Assembly (NCBI GenBank): GCA_943737045.1
Contig: CALSFV010000237.1
Span: forward strand, 1 to 64,000
Reading direction: 5' to 3'
DNA: 64,000 nucleotides
Origin: Parapristionchus giblindavisi
Taxonomy: Eukaryota > Nematoda > Chromadorea > Rhabditida > Diplogasteridae
A model generated the notes under the pieces. The model was not told where the DNA came from and searched no databases. It was given only the letters and a program-made list of their open reading frames with translations. The first letter of the stretch is position 1. Each line of letters starts with the position of its first letter. The translations under genes and the position numbers were made by a program. Below, piece by piece: positions 62,258-64,000 of this stretch.

Positions 62258-64000
62258 ATGTCAAACTGTAATGCTGTGTTGATTCCACAATGCAATAAGT
62301 ACAAAAGTAGCTTTCACTCTGATAAGACCAAAACAATACCTGAAATGAAAAATTTTCTGCTAAACCCAGCGTGTCATATACCAAACGAAAGAGCAAAAAA
62401 TTCTGAGTATTTTGCACGTTCCCAAGTTGAACAACGGCCACTTCAGCCGAATTAACAAAATTGAATTATGATTTTTTGGCAATAAAGAATTCGTGTCAAG
62501 TTAATATATTATCGAATCTTATCGTAGCATATACCACGTGAAAGAGCAAAAAATTCTGAATAATCTACACTTCAGTTCATGTCAAACTGTAATGCTGTGT
62601 TGATTCCACAATGCAATAAGTACAAAAGTAGCTTTCACTCTGATAAGACCAAAACAATACCTGAAATGAAAAATTTTCTGCTAAACCCAGCGTGTCATAT
62701 ACCAAACGAAAGAGCAAAAAATTCTGAGTATTTTGCACTTTCCCAGGTTGAACAACGGCCACTTCAGCCGAATTAACAAAATTGAATTATGCTTTTTTGG
62801 CAATAAAGAATTCGTGTCAAGTTAATATATTATCGAATCTTATCGTAGCATATACCACGTGAAAGAGCAAAAAATTTTGAATAATCTACACTTCAGTTCA
62901 TGTCAAACTGTAATGCTGTGTTGATTCCACAACGCAATAAGTACAAAAGTAGCTTTCACTCTGATAAGACCAAAACAATACCTGAAATGAAATATTTTCT
63001 GCTAAACCCATCGTGTCATATACCAAACGAAAGAGCAAAAAATTCTGAGTATTTTGCACGTTCCCATGTTGAACAACGGCCACTTCAGCCGAATTAACAA
63101 AATTGAATTATGCTTTTTGGGCAATAAAGAATTCGTGTCAAGTTAATATATTATCGAATCTTATCGTAGCATATACCACGTGAAAGAGCAAAAAATTCTG
63201 AATAATCTACACTTCAGTTCATGTCAAACTGTAATGCTGTGTTGATTCCACAATGCAATAAGTACAAAAGTAGCTTTCACTCTGATAAGACCAAAACAAT
63301 ACCTGAAATGAAAAATTTTCTGCTAAACCCAGCGTGTCATATACCAAACGAAAGAGCAAAAAATTCTGAGTATTTTGCACGTTCCCAAGTTGAACAACGG
63401 CCACTTCAGCCGAATTAACAAAATTGAATTATGATTTTTTGGCAATAAAGAATTCGTGTCAAGTTAATATATTATCGAATCTTATCGTAGCATATACCAC
63501 GTGAAAGAGCAAAAAATTCTGAATAATCTACACTTCAGTTCATGTCAAACTGTAATGCTGTGTTGATTCCACAATGCAATAAGTACAAAAGTAGCTTTCA
63601 CTCTGATAAGACCAAAACAATACCTGAAATGAAAAATTTTCTGCTAAACCCAGCGTGTCATATACCAAACGAAAGAGCAAAAAATTCTGAGTATTTTGCA
63701 CTTTCCCAGGTTGAACAACGGCCACTTCAGCCGAATTAACAAAATTGAATTATGCTTTTTTGGCAATAAAGAATTCGTGTCAAGTTAATATATTATCGAA
63801 TCTTATCGTAGCATATACCACGTGAAAGAGCAAAAAATTCTGAATAATCTACACTTCAGTTCATGTCAAACTGTAATGCTGTGTTGATTCCACAATGCAA
63901 TAAGTACAAAAGTAGCTTTCACTCTGATAAGACCAAAACAATACCTGAAATGAAAAATTTTCTGCTAAACCCAGCGTGTCATATACCAAACGAAAGAGCA
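62258..64000 (+). repeat. 963-bp trimeric higher-order repeat at the right edge
   Basis: The monomer at 62,258 (CCCAAGTTGAAC, then TATGATTTTTTGG) and the next one (GCACTTTCCCAGG) recur at 63,221 and 63,542, exactly 963 bp on. The third monomer of the first unit (62,900) has private changes (GAAATATTTT, CCCATCGTG, CAACGC). TTTTTGGGCAAT precedes both units (near 62,154 and 63,117). The second copy is cut by the window end. Confidence 0.88.

Larger units (their letters stand above)
17271..64000 (+). repeat. Satellite array, type B 321/322-bp monomers (about 136 equivalents)
   Basis: Head-to-tail type B units are recognised by TAATGCTGTG, ATGCAATAAG, AAACAATACC, CTAAACCC, TATGCTTTTTTGG and GTGTCAAGTTAATATATT. 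Monomers are mostly 321 bp. Many from 34 kb onward are 322 bp because the T6 run became T7. Recurrent subtypes are CACTTAAG with GAAACATTTT (mainly 25.8-33.4 kb), CAACGCAATAAG with GACTAAAAC (from 34.5 kb), CCAGGTTAAAC, and GTGTCGAGTT. The array is interrupted only by the MITE, 120-bp and LTR insertions listed separately, and it runs off the right edge. No gene is seen. Confidence 0.97.

Noticed and set aside
1..64000. Telomeric or subtelomeric array, or ribosomal DNA spacer
   Set aside because: No TTAGG-like or other telomere repeat and no rRNA sequence occurs anywhere in the window.

Overview
The window is a single eukaryotic satellite-DNA array. Apart from seven embedded insertions it is built entirely from head-to-tail copies of one AT-rich monomer of 321 bp (34% G+C by direct count of one type B unit). 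I find no protein-coding gene, rRNA, tRNA, operon, CRISPR array or prokaryotic feature. The open reading frames of 61-88 codons are the same few frames recurring once per monomer and have no recognisable domain. The organism cannot be named from the sequence. The satellite, a non-autonomous hAT-like element and a solo LTR fit an animal, possibly an arthropod, but this is inference. The locus is most likely centromeric, pericentromeric or other constitutive heterochromatin.

Layout. Bases 1 to about 17,235 are type A monomers (about 54 copies). A junction lying between about 17,236 and 17,270, inside one hybrid monomer, leads into type B monomers that continue to base 64,000 (about 136 monomer equivalents). 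Consensus A and B differ at 17 positions (about 5%); seven of these fall in one 22-bp window after a conserved EcoRI site. Each monomer also contains an internal diverged duplication (offset 168 bp), so the 321-bp unit probably descends from an older half-size repeat.

Insertions, all in the type B part: four copies of a 533-bp hAT-like MITE (18,114; 19,085; 20,056; 22,629), two copies of a 120-bp insertion (23,863; 24,950), and one 773-bp solo LTR (59,766-60,538) with a 4-bp target duplication. The MITE and the 120-bp insertion each sit at one identical monomer position in every copy. They therefore inserted once and were then multiplied by tandem amplification of the satellite.

Layered higher-order repeats (HORs) record the array's history. 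In type A there is a 12-mer (3,862 bp), an alternating 642-bp dimer and a 963-bp trimer. In type B there are 971-bp MITE-bearing units, 320-bp deletion monomers, 1,087/963-bp trimers, an octamer, 1,286-bp tetramers, 644-bp dimers, a 3,217-bp decamer, a 4,497-bp 14-mer, a private-variant block duplicated 10,289 bp away, a 964-bp trimer and a 963-bp trimer. There are also small conversion-like patches, such as type A sequence inside a type B monomer at 24,486-24,515. The window is best read as the record of a fast-evolving satellite, not as a set of cooperating genes.
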